NCBI RefSeq assembly: GCF_019059575.1
Contig: NW_024882946.1
Location: forward strand, 62,001-126,000
Length of the DNA stretch: 64,000 nt
Direction: 5' to 3'
Source of the DNA: Amphibalanus amphitrite
Taxonomy: Eukaryota > Arthropoda > Thecostraca > Balanomorpha > Balanidae
Below, one piece after another: positions 1 through 38,650 of the stretch. The notes below the pieces were generated by a model. The model saw only the letters and a program-made list of their open reading frames with translations, was not told the DNA's origin and did no database searches. Each line of letters opens with the position of its first letter. The first letter of the stretch is position 1. Made by a program: the position numbers and the translations under genes.

Positions 1-1938
1 AAACAAGCACAAATACAAATACTCCTGGATTTACGATAACACGATAGCACACTGCACTTCAATGCGTCATGAAACTGCGATGCTATCGGTCGCTCAGCAG
101 CCGGCACACTGAATACTATCCCGCCTGTCTTCTGTGTATTGCGGCACAGCCTACCGGCACTAGACGTCAGCCACCGCCACCGTAACCACTCTTGTGTCCT
201 CTCGGGTACAGGTAGCGACACCTACCGGTACACTACCGTTCAGAGCCAGCCACCGACGCTGGCAGGGACCTCCGTTGGCATAGATGGCGTCACTGGCGTC
301 CGATATTGTATAGCAGTCCCAGGTCACTCCCACTTAGAACTCAACACTCGGTTTTATGCATTTTGGGATCGTCCGAAGCTAATGGTAGGACCTTTGTATA
401 AAGGATACACAGCTGTTGGCCTTGTGGATGAGCCAGTCATAAATGTGCTCGACTCTTGTGCATCTCAATTCTCAGATTATCAGAGCGCTGAGCGCATCAT
501 GCCATTCAAAACTACTATCATTGTGAGCATTCAAAACTACGGTTTTGAATGCTCACAATGCAATATTTTTCATGGAACTATTAAAGGGAGATAATGAGCT
601 TTCTTTTTTCTTAAATAAAAATTACTCGACATCTATACTATTTCTACTGTAGTTTCTATAAAATATGAAAATTTCCTAGCACATTTTCGTATGTGAAAAA
701 GTTTTTATTTTTGCAAAAAAGAAGCAGTACTTGCAGTACTTGTAACACCCACCGAAATGCGTTGCCGTTGTCCTTCTCTATAAAAAAAGTCGCAGTATAT
801 GGCGCTTTTGTTTCAAACAGCGACGCTTGGGTTTTTGTTTATGTTATCGCCTTGTCGTTGCTTGGTTGTAAGGATTCTAATTTGAATTAGAGTTAATTCC
901 GTTTAGAATTAATTAGATTCTAATTCGGGGGTACATAGTGCCTACTCTTCTTTGTTTCGGCATGCGGCATGCGGCACAAATGAACGGCATGCGCCAGAAA
1001 CGCAGCCAAATCTTGCGATTGCGACTACGAAATTCATTATTTTGGCGTCAGAGCCTGAAGCGAAAAATACAAGCATATTTATTTCAAAAAGACTTCAGGT
1101 TTGTCGAACGATGTTATGAGAATTTTGATAACAGTACTGCATAAGTTTTTCAGTGATGCCGCAAAAGTGTTGTATCTATCTTCTTTTATTGTGCAGTCGG
1201 CGGGACCGATTCAAAATTGAGTCGTTGCTACTAAAATAGCAGCATATGGCGTCAGATGATGAACAGGAAAAATAGTTGCGTAAATTTAGACATAAACCAC
1301 CCCCAAACCATGAATATCTTTTGAAGGCACTATAGACGACCATTAACTAACTAGATGTGATGAAGGTCAAATGTAAGGAATACGCTCATTTTACAAAATT
1401 ACATGCAAGTACCAAAAAGTGATGTAAGTACTTATTCAACGGTCACTTTCAGCGCTCCCCGCTAACGTGACTTCAAGTTGAGATATTTGCGGCAAGGTAC
1501 CGAATTGAGCAAAATGGTTTTAATTTACATTATAACTTGTTGTGTTTTGTCAGAAAATGGTCCTAACTCAGATTTTGTGGAAAAAGGTCATTATCTCCCT
1601 TTAATGAAGGCTTTGACACTCCCACGGCTTGCGGCTTGCAGCTACAGACACAACTTTGGACCTAAGGCAACATACATCCAAGTCGTTATGATCATTATAA
1701 GTAAGATACCCATATTTGGGGACCAAACAGAGCTTTACCAAGCAGGAAAACTCATCACAGTAAAAGTATTCATCGAAATTGGCATCATTTCGTATTATTA
1801 TAGTGGTCAATGTTCGATAACCTTGACAAAAATAAACCGAGTGCAGAAGTCGATAAATTCATGCACTGACACTTCCGAGCAGCGCTCTCGCTCGTGACAA
1901 ACCTGGTGCCGTCTGATTTGTGGTCACGTGTCCGGCAG
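1..1938. other. Upstream intronic/flanking sequence, no exon recognised
   Basis: No segment resembles the amino-terminal domain of the receptor that begins at 1939, so the preceding exons probably lie left of the window. The stretch is AT-rich from about 600 to 1860. It holds a perfect short hairpin (519-560) and a palindromic AT-rich patch around 870-930. Open frames here are short and unlike known families. Confidence 0.5.
519..560. repeat. Perfect 19-bp inverted repeat with 4-nt loop
   Basis: Arm 519-537 begins CATTGTGAGCATTC. Arm 542-560 is its exact reverse complement, and the loop is TACG. The outer part also carries a direct repeat, ATTCAAAACTAC, at about 503-514 and 529-540. The stem is too short for a typical pre-miRNA. 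It may be a mobile-element remnant or a cruciform-prone site. Confidence 0.85.
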
Positions 1939-27189
<25,251 letters not shown>

Positions 27190-30100
27190 CGCGGAGGGCT
27201 GCACAGAGCCGGCACCGGAAGCGGTTGACTTCCGGTGGGCGGCCACTTCCGGCGCGACGCCAGACATCCGCCGCAGTCCGTCAGCCGGACCGATGGCGCC
27301 GGCCCGGTGTCTCAGTCATCTCAGCGATGTCAGAACGCCGGGTCACGGGGTGCTTGGGTCACTAGGGTATACTGAATGAAATAGATATGCGCTTGATGCG
27401 CTGGTTGCGGCCTATGGGCGCTGCTTGATTTTTAAAGTTAGATTTGTAGAGGAAATTGGATTACTTTTGTTAGCTACGGTAATCGCAATGGTAATATCTG
27501 TATGTATATTAGGCAGCTTGTAGGTTTCCGGGCATGAATATCGCACAAATATCAACGACCACGAGATTGTCCTATCATCTATATGTTTTAGATTACATGT
27601 CAGACGATAATTAAGATAGGTAGATCGGTAGCTAAGTGTAACATATTGCGGATATCGCCTGGAAGCGGTCACGACATAGAGTTCTATCTGTGCATCCAAT
27701 AAACATATCGCACGTCCGATAGAATAGATCTCGCTCGCCCTCATCACGTCACGGTACTGAGCACGGATTTTCAATATCGCCACCCGGGTCACGCCCCGCC
27801 CGCGGCAACATGCATCCAGTGCCCCCGGTCGGCGGCGACAGGTGTGACCTATGACCCGTCGGTGGTGACAGCCGTGACCTATGACCCCAGAGGAATGTCG
27901 TGACCGTGGTCAGACCGGGCGAGTGTCGGCTGCCCGACAGTAGCAGCGGGTGACTAATGGGTTTACTGTGGTATTTACGAACCGTGCACATTAAACACTA
28001 CTGTTCTTACACTGGACAAGTGAACACGATGTAACGCAGAAGTCGGCGATAGGAATTTACGCATGGCTTCAATTGAATGTTATATGTGTATCACAGTTGT
28101 ATTTTTGTTATAAATGAATGTTTAAGCGGATTCTGTCTGTGATGGCTGTTTGGTAGAACTTGGAACGTGGATTTGAAATGTGGGCAAGCAAACGATTGAC
28201 TGTAAGCGCAATGAGGTACAGGGTAATGGTTTCCCGTTATGGGTCTACCGCACAACGCTAGGACTCATCATGCAACGCTTATGTGCCTTTGCGTTTCGCA
28301 CATCACTTGGTTATCAACGGATCTGTTCGTGCGCCTTTTCCTGAATACATTATACTTTGCAATATTTTCCGACGATGTCCACAGACGCATACCGACTACT
28401 CTTTCTTTTGATATAACATGAACATTATTATATTGTACTTTCATCAGTCATATGAGATATTACAACAGTACACAACATAAGCGACATATAGTAGCAGCCT
28501 TTCCGCCAGCATATCAGACAGATTGTATGTACATGCCCCTGTTTTTATGTCAGATCTGCTTGCAAAGTGTTCCGACGAGGCCAGATCGATAAAAAAGCAG
28601 TGGCTACTTACAGGTTTTGACGTCAATGCGCGGTGGTAAGTGCTCTCTGGAAGTCGGGCCAACTGCAGGTAGATGTAAGCGGGGACAAGTATAGCGGTGT
28701 CGAGTGTTCTCGGCGGCTGGCAGTCGACTACAGGCGTAGCTCCACGTGCCTCCAACTCTGAGTAGGTGGGGTGGCAATGGCTGATCGCCAGTCGGGCTTC
28801 AATAAAGGCACGTGGGAACTGCAAACTATTCAGCACATTTGAGCAAACTTACATACACAGAAGCCCTTATCACTTCAATGTGCTGCAATTTTGCGGGCAT
28901 TATGTCTCAAAGGGCTGCTTTCAACAGTTTTCAGTGGTCTGTAACAAGCGGACGAGTACCACTGCCGCCTAACATGAAACAGACTTGACTAACTGGTAAC
29001 TTTCAGTAGTGATGAATCTCCACGCCCATGAAACGATAAACCGGCATGCATCACACCCGAAAGGAACTTTGTCAATTTAGGGACGGCCACAACTCTCTCC
29101 GCTATCTGAGGCCAGTGATATTCGCATAACTCAACGCCGCTGCGGACGCGCCCTCACGCATAATATCTCCTCTCATCCGAGTCTCTCCTCGCTCCGTTTT
29201 AGCGCCCTCGTATCTCCCCACTCCGCTCTTTCGTCCCGCCCACGAGCGCGGCCTATTCGTCTCTGTATCAGCGGCGCTCCGCGATGAATAACCGCTGCTG
29301 TGGAAGCGGCACGGATAACGACGAGACATTCTCGCTCATCGATAGCGCGCCCCCAAATTTACATACCCGCGGGGCATTCGTGGGTGTCGGTGGCGGCCCG
29401 CAGCGGCGAACCGTGACGATGCTCTGTTCTGGGCGTTTGGCGTTATTTGATACATTATTGACGGGTTTATTTCGAGTCTCGGTAAGGAAACCACGGACTG
29501 ATTATCTCCTACTAAATGTGGTGAGGGGTGAGTGAGAGATGGGTCATGGGTGTTACAACTGAGACTGTATAACTCGTTTGGTGGTCTCGGAGGAAGTGGT
29601 GAAGGCCCGACAGAGTGTCGATGCGACGCCGAAGATACGACGGCAAAGATACGACGCCGAAGATACGGAAGATACGACGTCCGTCTGGTTTGACGAGGGC
29701 GCGGCGGTCGGTCGTTTTATGAGAGCGTAGTACCGCTTTGACGCCGCGGGACCACGATGGAGCCGTTTGTGAAGGATTTATGCCGGTGTCGGTTAAACAT
29801 TTTTGAAATCAAATGGCACGTTTACGCTAGCGTGGTAGCTGGTCGGTGCTATGATGTTGCAAAACTGTAATGTCAGTTTTTAGATATCATTCGTAACTAA
29901 GTTCATTCGAATTCGGGACCCTATATTGGCAAATAACTTTGGCTAAAATGGTCGCAGAGGTACGAATACCACATCCGTCATTCTCAGACGAGTCAAAGAC
30001 TCGAATGATGTACCTTTGTTTGGGGAAACTCAACTTGGGCCATATCTAGGTTTTAATAGGAGACCACATGACCGACCTGACCATTATCCATCACATATGA

Positions 30101-31611
30101 TAAATTATGAAAGCCGATATATAAAGGCTCTGAAGGCTTGGAAGTTGGAACACTCTCGAAGGCAGGAGGGCAACGCCATTTCGTTCAAGCCTTTTCTCCC
30201 CGCAAACACACAAGAAGTTTGGATTTCAAGGCATGCATGCCACTTCCGGCGGATACATTTGATTTATATTTCTGACACCAGATTTCACGCCTCAATTAGC
30301 CCAGCTTATGGTTGCCTATTAGGAGTCCTCGTCACCGTGTCAGGTATATTAGTGAGCCGTCGGATGGAGCTGGATTCATCCTGTCACGAGCCATGTCGTG
30401 ATGCCGTGCCGTGTGCCGTGATCTGACACCGCGGCCCCGGCCCATTTGTCTTCAAATGTCACCGAAAACCGGCCAGTTGTGGAGCCGAGAGAGGTTTCCA
30501 GCGGCCGTAACAGAGCGGAAACGACGACCCTCGCAGCGTCTCTATTGTTTCCATCTTTTCCGTGTCGTGATTGGGTTGATAGTTATGTGAGTGGGGTTGA
30601 GTCACTTCTTCAGGGATCAAGCCACTAGTTCAATGGCGCCTCATTTGTTACGTGTTTTGAACAAAGCAACAGCGTAACAGCAGCACTATTGTCCTCTCTC
30701 CAAAACTGGCTGGCCTCTTTTGGCCATTTGAAGAGCTGGCGTATAGAAGTCGAACAATCTCACTGACACAAAGTTGTTTATTGAGCTGCAGTCTAAAATG
30801 CCATCGGTTTATACCTTCATAGCATAGCTGACTTTATAAACACGCCTGGCTAGCCAGCCCCTATGGCCTACGCAACCAACAAAAGAGCATGCATAAGCGA
30901 AACAAAGGTGGCCATGCAGTTTGTATGGTCTTCGGAGTAAATTGGCAAGAAAGTCACATTATTATGCTGGGTAAAGCTAGATCAATGCATTTTTTGTTAA
31001 TAGACACAACAGATTGCGGTTAGTCACGGAATGTCTGCCAAAGAGTATAGCGCTTACAACTTTTTCTGATCACAGGCCGCTAACCGATACAGTCGCTAAA
31101 AAGAAAGTTCCGCACCACGAGTAATGAAAACAGATCACATAGCTGACCCCCCCCCCCCTCCAACCTTTAGCCACTTTGAGGCCCGGAAACGTTGGCTGGT
31201 CTCTCCATGTCTGGGACATTGTCCCTCCTTTTTCATTGACTCAGAAGCCGAGCGAGACGAATAGCTTCTCACAGCAGCCCGCTTCTGTGACCTTATGTGG
31301 ATGATGTAAGAGTTGCACCACTCTGAAAGTTATGGTTGTTACTCGGGTCTGTCAGGAGCCATCAGCTCCAATTTTAGTTGACATTTCACATGCGTGCTGT
31401 AACACATAAAGGTCATTAGTCCGGTGGTATGCTGTAATGACGCCATGCAGCCCTTGTCGGCGTTAGTCAGCGTTTATTGAATACTGACTGCTAACTAATG
31501 TCAGAAAATTAATTACGAATTAATTACGAATGATTCGCAGTTTTGTGTCTCGTGCAATGTTGACTATTGTCTCTATCTGTCTGCATTGTTACTTGTAGTA
31601 AGAGAGTTACA
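27190..31611. other. 3' flank of IR25a, intergenic, nothing assigned
   Basis: Probably begins with the 3' untranslated region. The first AATAAA after the stop is at 27698. Later sequence contains no recognisable gene. A GC-richer patch near 29.1-29.5 kb and a 13-C run at about 31147 are the only notable composition changes. Confidence 0.5.
27698..27703 (+). promoter_or_regulatory. Candidate polyadenylation signal AATAAA
   Basis: First canonical hexamer downstream of the IR25a stop codon, giving a 3' UTR of about 0.5 kb. It sits in AT-rich sequence. No transcript support is available. Confidence 0.4.
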
Positions 31612-32476
31612 ACCAGTAAAACGCCTTTTGGGCGAAGAACGAGCGAGCGAGGTAGTGAGCCCTGCACGTGCGGAAGGGCGAGAGGGTACTTCCAAGTGGC
31701 TTGTGCAAAGCACCCTTCTAACCGGTCGCTAGTGGTGTGCCAAATTTGAACGCAATCGGCCCAGCCGTTCCTGAGATCTGAAAGCGGCATTCTGCACGTG
31801 CGCACGTGCAAACGGGGTCCAAACTGACTTTTGCATGGCACCCTACTAACCGGTCCCCAACCGTGTACCAAATTTGAGCGCAATCGGCCCAGCCGTTCTC
31901 GAGATCTTGAAACGCCCCCTGCACGTGCGCACGTGCAGTAGTACCCTGACCGCAACCGATGGGAATGCATTGCCTGGTGGGTGCCTACCTGTATGCCAAG
32001 TTTCAGCAAAATCGCCCCAGTAATTACCGAGTTATTGAAATGGGAACAAATTTGACACCTCTTATTGTTGTATTTTCCACGTGCAATGGGGGTGACCCAC
32101 ATGCATCGAGAGTATCCTATTTTTGGTAGAAGGGATGCTGCTACCCTACAAAAATTACCGCAAGTCAATCGCCCAAGCGGCTGCTGAGATATGAGCCTCT
32201 CAAAATCACTACTTTTGCAAAACAGGTTGAACACCCTTGACTTTTCACGTGGCACGTGCCAAGACGGTCACTAAAATGTATCAAAAGTAGTCAATTACGG
32301 GGTAGAAGGGATGGGGCTACCCAACAAAAAAGACCGCAGGCCAATCGGTCTAGCGGTTGCTGAGATATAAGCCTCTCAAAAGCGTTACAGGCCGGGCCGG
32401 GCCGGGCCGCTCATACTGAGATTTTTCCGTTATATTGAAAAGACTCGCTTCGCTCGCTGCGCTCGCTCGCTCGTAA
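31612..32476 (+). repeat. R870 interspersed repeat, copy 2
   Basis: Same start (ACCAGTAAAACG) and end (CTCGCTCGTAA) as copy 1, with a few percent differences and a shorter CGGGC tandem. It is followed after 89 bp by copy 3 in the same orientation. Confidence 0.85.
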
Positions 32477-32565
32477 TCACACCTCACTATTTGTTTGCAA
32501 ATTCTTATTTAGGCGAGACCAAGAGCTTGTTAGTTCGAAAAGAGACTGACTGAACTGAGATATAA

Positions 32566-33445
32566 ACCAGTAAAACGCCTTTTGGGCGAAGAACGAGCGA
32601 GCGAGATAGTGAGCCCTGCACGTGCGGAAGGGCGAGAGGGTGCTTCCAACGGGCTTGCGCAAAGCACCCTTCTAACTGGTCGCTAGCGGTGTGCCAAATT
32701 TGAACGCAATCGGCCCAGCCGTTCTTGAGATCTGGAAGCGGCATTCTGCACGTGCGCACGTGCAAACGGGGTCCAAAATGACTTTTGCACGGCACCCTAC
32801 TAACTGGCCCCCAACCGTGTACCAAATTTGAGCGCAATCGGCCCAGCCGTTCTCGAGATCTGGAAACGCCCCCTGCACGTGCGCACGTGCAGTAGCACCC
32901 TAACCGCAACACATGGGAATGCATTGCCTGGTGGTTGCCTACCTGTATGCCAAGTTTCAGCGAAATCGCCCCAGTAATTACCGAGTTACTGAAATGGGAA
33001 CAAATTTGGCACCTCTTATTGTTGTATTTTGCACGTGCACTGGGGGTGACCCACGTGCATCGAGAGTATCCTATTTTGGGTAGAAGGGATGCTGCTACCC
33101 TACAAAGATTACCGCAAGTCAATCGCCCAAGCGGCTGCTGAAATATGAGCCTCTCAAAATCACTACTTTTGCAAAACAGCTTGAACACCCTTGACTTTTC
33201 ACGTGGCACGTGCCACGACGGTCACTGAGATGTATCAAAAGTAGTCAATTACGGGGTAGAAGGGATGGGGCTACCCAGCAAAAAAGACCGCAGGCCAATC
33301 GGTCCAGCGGTTGCTGAGATATAAGCCTCTCAAAAGCGTTACAGGCCGGGCCGGGCCGGGCCGGGCCGGGCCGGGCCGCTCATACTGAGATTTTTCCGTT
33401 ATATTGAAAAGACTCACTTCGCTCGCTGCGCTCGCTCGCTCGTAA
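32566..33445 (+). repeat. R870 interspersed repeat, copy 3
   Basis: Full-length and close to copy 1, with the longest CGGGC tandem (about 33346-33378). The flanks contain TATAA(A) on the left and TAATAAA on the right. Any target duplication is therefore short and AT-rich. Confidence 0.85.
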
Positions 33446-34901
33446 TAAACCGAAGTTTAGACGTAGCTACGTGACCAAAAATGGAAGCAAACATCGAGTC
33501 TCTTATTTAGGCACACACTCATTTATGACGTAACCAACGCGGTGCAAGGGGCTAAGTTTCCACATAAAGCTAACTGAAGGCGATTCTGCGAGACGACTGA
33601 CGAGCCTCTGCAGGGATTGGAGACTCCCCTTCCAAACCAAAATAACTGGACCGTAAAGTAAGAGATGATGAATTGGCTAGAAATCCTCTCAGATACGATG
33701 CGTTTGATGTGCGTTTTACGTGGCATTTATGTTCCTGTTTAGTACCACTTGTTGTTAAGTTTGACACTTTGTTTTACTGCCATCTAAGTCCACAGTCCAC
33801 ACCCATGGTAAGAAATCAGTGTGTGCTTACTATGATAAACCGCGCGTGGTGGGTCATGCATCATGGGTCACGAGTCGTCGCGGGTGAAAATTTCCACGTC
33901 ACAATGCATGTGCATTGTGCATACTCACGACAAGAAAGCTAAGTCATCAAAAGGCTAAACAAAATGCAGGTACGGAACATAGCAGTAAAAATGTCAATTG
34001 ATCAATGATCGTTGATCAATATATTAAGGACAGTGTAGTTTCTGCCGATATATGTGAGTGCTCATAACAAGGCCTAGCCCCTCAAAGTGGATGAGTGCCA
34101 TAAGCATGGATTATTTCATCCAAGTATTATACATAGCATGCACTCGCTTGTCTTAGCATGGTTCTCGCTGTAACAAGTCTTCTACGTGTCACAGGATGAT
34201 CCGATATCTGAAGAGCTTGCGCCTTGCGGTGATATAAAGCTGACGGTTTAATGTTCACTGTCCACGAAACAAGAACTTGACTCTTTCAGCGTGGGGTATC
34301 TGAGCATTTCTGTCTCAATTTATGAAATAAATAAGCGTATTTACTAACATTACATGTACACCGTCGTCACTGAAGATGAGGTATGGCAACGTGACCTATA
34401 TTTACTGAGAAAACAAACTGCCTTGGAGAGCCCACTCAGGTCTTTATATGGGCGGTGGCGTTGACATAAACAAAAACGGTGGCTGGTTGTGACTTGGTTG
34501 TGACCACAAAGGGCGCCAGCAGTCTGCTCTTTGTGCTCCGTGTCTTTATCAGATCATGGTGCCACTTTGTTTGTGACCCGTCAGCGAATATCGGGTCGCT
34601 TGCTCGATGACAAAACCTTCCCTCCAGAAGACAAAAATAGTTACTCACTTGAGTGACACCATTGCTGTGCACGGCTGTAGAAGTGATAGGCTAATGAAGC
34701 CATTTAAGGAGAAAACAGAATGATAAAAAGTAAAACACTTTCTAGGATAGCCATTCTAGAGCTATCATTGTGCATCAGACGTCCTTCGCAGTTTAGAGAT
34801 AAGTATGTTGCGGTCTTGCCTTTTATGAGATTGTGGCAGCTTTATATGGCCGAAGATATTCATCGTTTAGGCAATGGTTTCTTTTCGGCCTGGAAGCTGA
34901 G
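33446..34901. other. Intergenic, nothing assigned
   Basis: AT-rich unique-looking sequence. A palindromic ATTGATCAA / TTGATCAAT pair occurs near 33996-34020. Confidence 0.5.
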
Positions 34902-36117
34902 CTATCCTGCGCCGCACTGGGGTCTGCGTATAACGCGTCCTACTGGGGGGAGGCTCTTCATAGCCCCCCCCCCCTCCTAACTCCGAAACTACTGAGCCGA
35001 TCGTCAAAATTCGAACGGCGTATGATAGCCCCGGAAAAACTGTCGATCGAAACCTAATTTCATTGACCTCAAGGTCACCGATGGCGTCACAGGTTAGGTC
35101 AAAGTAAAAATTATAAGTATTTTGGCTTATTCACATTTTTTGCTCTGGCCGCCGTCTTACAAGTCAGATCAGGCTCATTTTTGGTTGACACACTCGTGAA
35201 CAGATGATTTAGGTACCCTGAGGGTACCAAACTTGTAGGTACTTTGATTTTCAGGCCAAGGTCCGGTCAGGTCATCACAGGTCACGGAAATAGTATATTA
35301 TGCGTCGGTCACGTGACACATGTTTTATGGTTCATTTAGGCCATAGCTTTCGAATTTGATTTCGTTTGCGTCATTCGAGGTCATTTTAAGTTGAATTTAA
35401 CTTAGGTCAGGTCACTTTCAGGTCAAAAAAGGTGACATTTTGAAGTTAAAATTTATCAACAAAAAAGGTGTCTGTAGGATGCAGTTTGAGCTCAGGAACA
35501 CGATGGTGCTATTAATATTGGTGTACGATGTCAAATACGTACTAAAAAAAAAAATGATTTGAAAAATTCATAATTGTGAATTGTTTTGCAATGTTGCGTA
35601 TAACTTCGCCATTTTTGAAGATATTTAGCTAAAACATGCTAGAGTAAGTCATAAGCATGTGATCTATCACATATATTCCGGATTTTGGAAGAGTCAAAAA
35701 GTTTTAAAGTTTTGAAAAAAAAATGAAAAATAATAAAATATAATTTTTGAATTTCATTTTATATAATTTTCAAATTTTTGTAAATCTTGAAAATTCGAGA
35801 TAGCATTTTGATAGCGCAGTCTATTCTGAGTCCTGTCATGCAAAGAAATTGGATCTAGCTTAAAAACTAAGCTCATGGGAGCCATTGCCGTGGTTCAATG
35901 TTTTGCGTCGAAATCGGCCGAACATGACGTCACTCTGACGTCATTTCCGGCCAACCCATGGTAGCTAAAAAGCTCATATTTTGACACAAGGTGTCAAACT
36001 GATGCAGCCGAAGGTAATGCAAGTTTGGCGTCGATACGTCAAGTGGTTTGGAAGTTAGTGCAAAAAAAACGGAGGGGGCTATGAATAGCCCCCCTCCCCC
36101 AATGGGGCGCGGGCAAT
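34902..36117. mobile_element. Decayed piggyBac-like non-autonomous element, 1.2 kb
   Basis: The left end has CCTGCGCCGCACTGGGG. The inverted right end has CCCGCGCCCCATTGGGG, matching the tip of the 12.5-kb element. The flanking TTAA has decayed (CTAT left, CAAT right). G/C-run palindromes around GGCTATTCATAGCC lie inside both ends. The interior again carries GGTCAGGTCA arrays and an AT-rich core. It is probably older than the other three copies. Confidence 0.65.
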
Positions 36118-38650
36118 CATCGGTGTGTCAGTAATCACGGTCAACCGACCAAGAGCATCTCAGACACTCTATGGAAGAAGCAGCGCATTTTGAGCTTTTT
36201 TGACATTTTTTATCAAATACCTTGAAATAGTCAAAATACCAAATCAAATTACACGCGAAAGCATAACCGAGGCAGTGGAATATTAAATATTGTTGGACTG
36301 CCAGCAGAGGATTAGGGAGTAAAAAATAGTAATAGCCTGATAAATCTATGTGTGGGTCCCTCAAAGCTTCGTTATCTACCAGACGAACTATGGATGGTGA
36401 TTGAGTCACCCGTGCCCGTTAGAGCGCCGCTACTAACAAGGCCCCGTCAGGTGAGTGACGCCATAAACGGGGGTTCCGAGTCGATGAATTCTTCCCTCAT
36501 TGTGGGTGTGTTCCAATATCGCGAGAGTGGCTTCCCATGGCAAGTGAAACCTGTAATAGGCCGACGCTGATGATTGCGATTGCTCAAAGTTCTCTAGATG
36601 TGTGTAGAGGAACTTATCTGTAAGTAGTTACCTGCAGAAATGAGGCAAGTAAGGAAAAATGGACAAATGTTTTCTCCGAGCTGTGCCTCTCGTTACCCTG
36701 TACGTCAATTGGTCCGGCTTCAGCTACAGAACAAACAGATCGACGGCAGGCACCTTTGAGTGACGTCAAATGGTAGGCAGCACCCAGCGATATTGTCGTC
36801 AATGGATCGTATAAAAAGCTATATCATCATACTGCATAGACTTCGGTTGGGTAGAGCTCATAAAGTTCTTTAGCGTACTCGATCTTCCAAAAGCGTAACT
36901 TGTCCCGCTGAAAGTGCAATAGAATAGAGACATGTTCGATCTGTAAAACAGGCCAGTTGGTGTTTACCAATTAAAAAAGAACCAAAAGTTTGTGGAAAAC
37001 TGATTTCGAAATGTGACGTTGTTATGGGACGATTAATGTGTTTCATAGCTTTGAGCTATTAGGTACGGAAATATTTCATTTATCAAATATGAGCGTAAAG
37101 ACTACTGCCATTATCCTTCAATGAAAGCTTAAAACCAACCTAAAAGACTGAGCAACTAGCTACTTAAATACATAAAGGTGATTAAAAAGATACAGGTTCC
37201 ATAAAAATCCAACCATAACCTTCATAACCATCCTCCAACCATAAGAAATAACTTAGTATTCTAGTAAACTAGTATTCTAAGCTTATCATCGGTCAACGTG
37301 GCCATGCCAATGTGCTATTATCATTACCCTTGCACCTCAGTCTTTTCTATCAACTGTTTCGATCAAGCCCTTTGACTTGTCTGTGTCACCTCCCGTTTTT
37401 ATCTCCGATCGTGTTCCTTTATCGTCGTGAGGCTACCAATCGGCAGGTGGTCGCTCTCGGCTGACGTGTTGCCGACTGGGGCTCATTTTCCACTCAGACA
37501 TCTGCAAGCCTTTCGATGCACAATGGCTCGCTTGTTTGCCACGTCCAAAATGTCACTCCACCAGGTCACAAAAGCCGGTGACAGAGGCCGCCGAGGGCTG
37601 AGCAGACAGAAGTGAGACACCCTCGCTGTAAACCTGCATGCTTACATTTGTTAATCGTTCACAATAAATGCGCTGTTCCTCATCCTGACTCAGTTTGCAG
37701 GTGATTTGGTGCTCTTTCGATATCACTTTTGTCGGTCGCGGTTCTCTGAGAGTTTTCCTCGCTGTGGTAACGAGGCTAGCGGGCGGCGGTGGCAGCGGTG
37801 ATCGGTGGCGGCTGCGGGCCGTCGTAGACACCCCTAGGGAGGCAGACTCCCCCTCCACCTCCCCTCCACCTCCGCCGGCTGACGCAGTAATCGTTGCTGG
37901 CGATACTCCGTCGTCTCCGGCGCCATAAGGCCGAGGTCTTAGTACCGAGGGATGTGACGGGTTGGGTCTATTTTGGCAAACGCATGTTGCCGTATGTTGG
38001 ATGTTGATGGAAATGCAGTTCGAGGGATTGCTAATGGCTTACCAATGTCATGCATCAATTCAGTACGGTGAACTTGCTATGACATGTGACTGCGATGCGC
38101 CACATAGACAGAAAATCCATTAGATTTCACGCAGTGTGATCTCGCATTGAACAAAAATCTCGAAAATGTAATAATTGAATACGCCGTCGAGTGCCTTGCT
38201 GACGAAACTTCGTCGAGTGGTTTCCAATACAAAGTCCCTCCTCAGAAACACTAATGACATTGTATTATCGGTCACTGGCATTGGGAAGCAAGCATCAAAC
38301 GTAAGCGCTCAGGACGCGCCCGAGCGCCAAAGCTCACTGAACTCAACGTCGATCATCGCTGTCGCCGGTCAAGCGCCAACATTTTCCACATGAGCGTATC
38401 AGCCGGTGCAACGGTCTCTCGGTACAGGGAAGGGGCGGGGCAGGGGAAGGGGTCTCAGGCGGGGTAAATGGTGACCCAAGAAGGCGTCACAAGGGGAGGC
38501 AGAGACGGGCGAGGAATGAGGTGTCAAGGGACACGGGGCAAAGAACAGGGGAACAATTGGGTCACTGAGTGATCACACAATCCACAATCCATTGATCCAT
38601 TCATTGTATCCAACAGCCCACAGCGATAAAATACATTTTGATGCGATATA
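36118..38650. other. Intergenic, one weak exon-like segment
   Basis: Nothing assigned except 37701-37928. That segment follows TTTGCAG, is open to a TAA at 37926-37928 and ends in a Pro/Ser-rich tail (TPREADSPSTSPPPPPADA). No family is recognised, so it is not called as a gene. Confidence 0.35.

Noticed and set aside
28600..28660. Micro-exon-like CTTACAG ... GTAAGT arrangement
   Set aside because: About 22 bases long with no coding context; likely chance.
36352..36450. Peptide YLPDELWMVIESPVP reminiscent of bacterial IS5-type transposase starts
   Set aside because: The similarity is about 15 residues long, stops abruptly and has no supporting context in a eukaryotic locus.
37701..37928. Exon-like frame ending in a Pro/Ser-rich tail
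   Set aside because: Acceptor is reasonable, but composition is GC-driven and no homologue is recognised; left as a note only.
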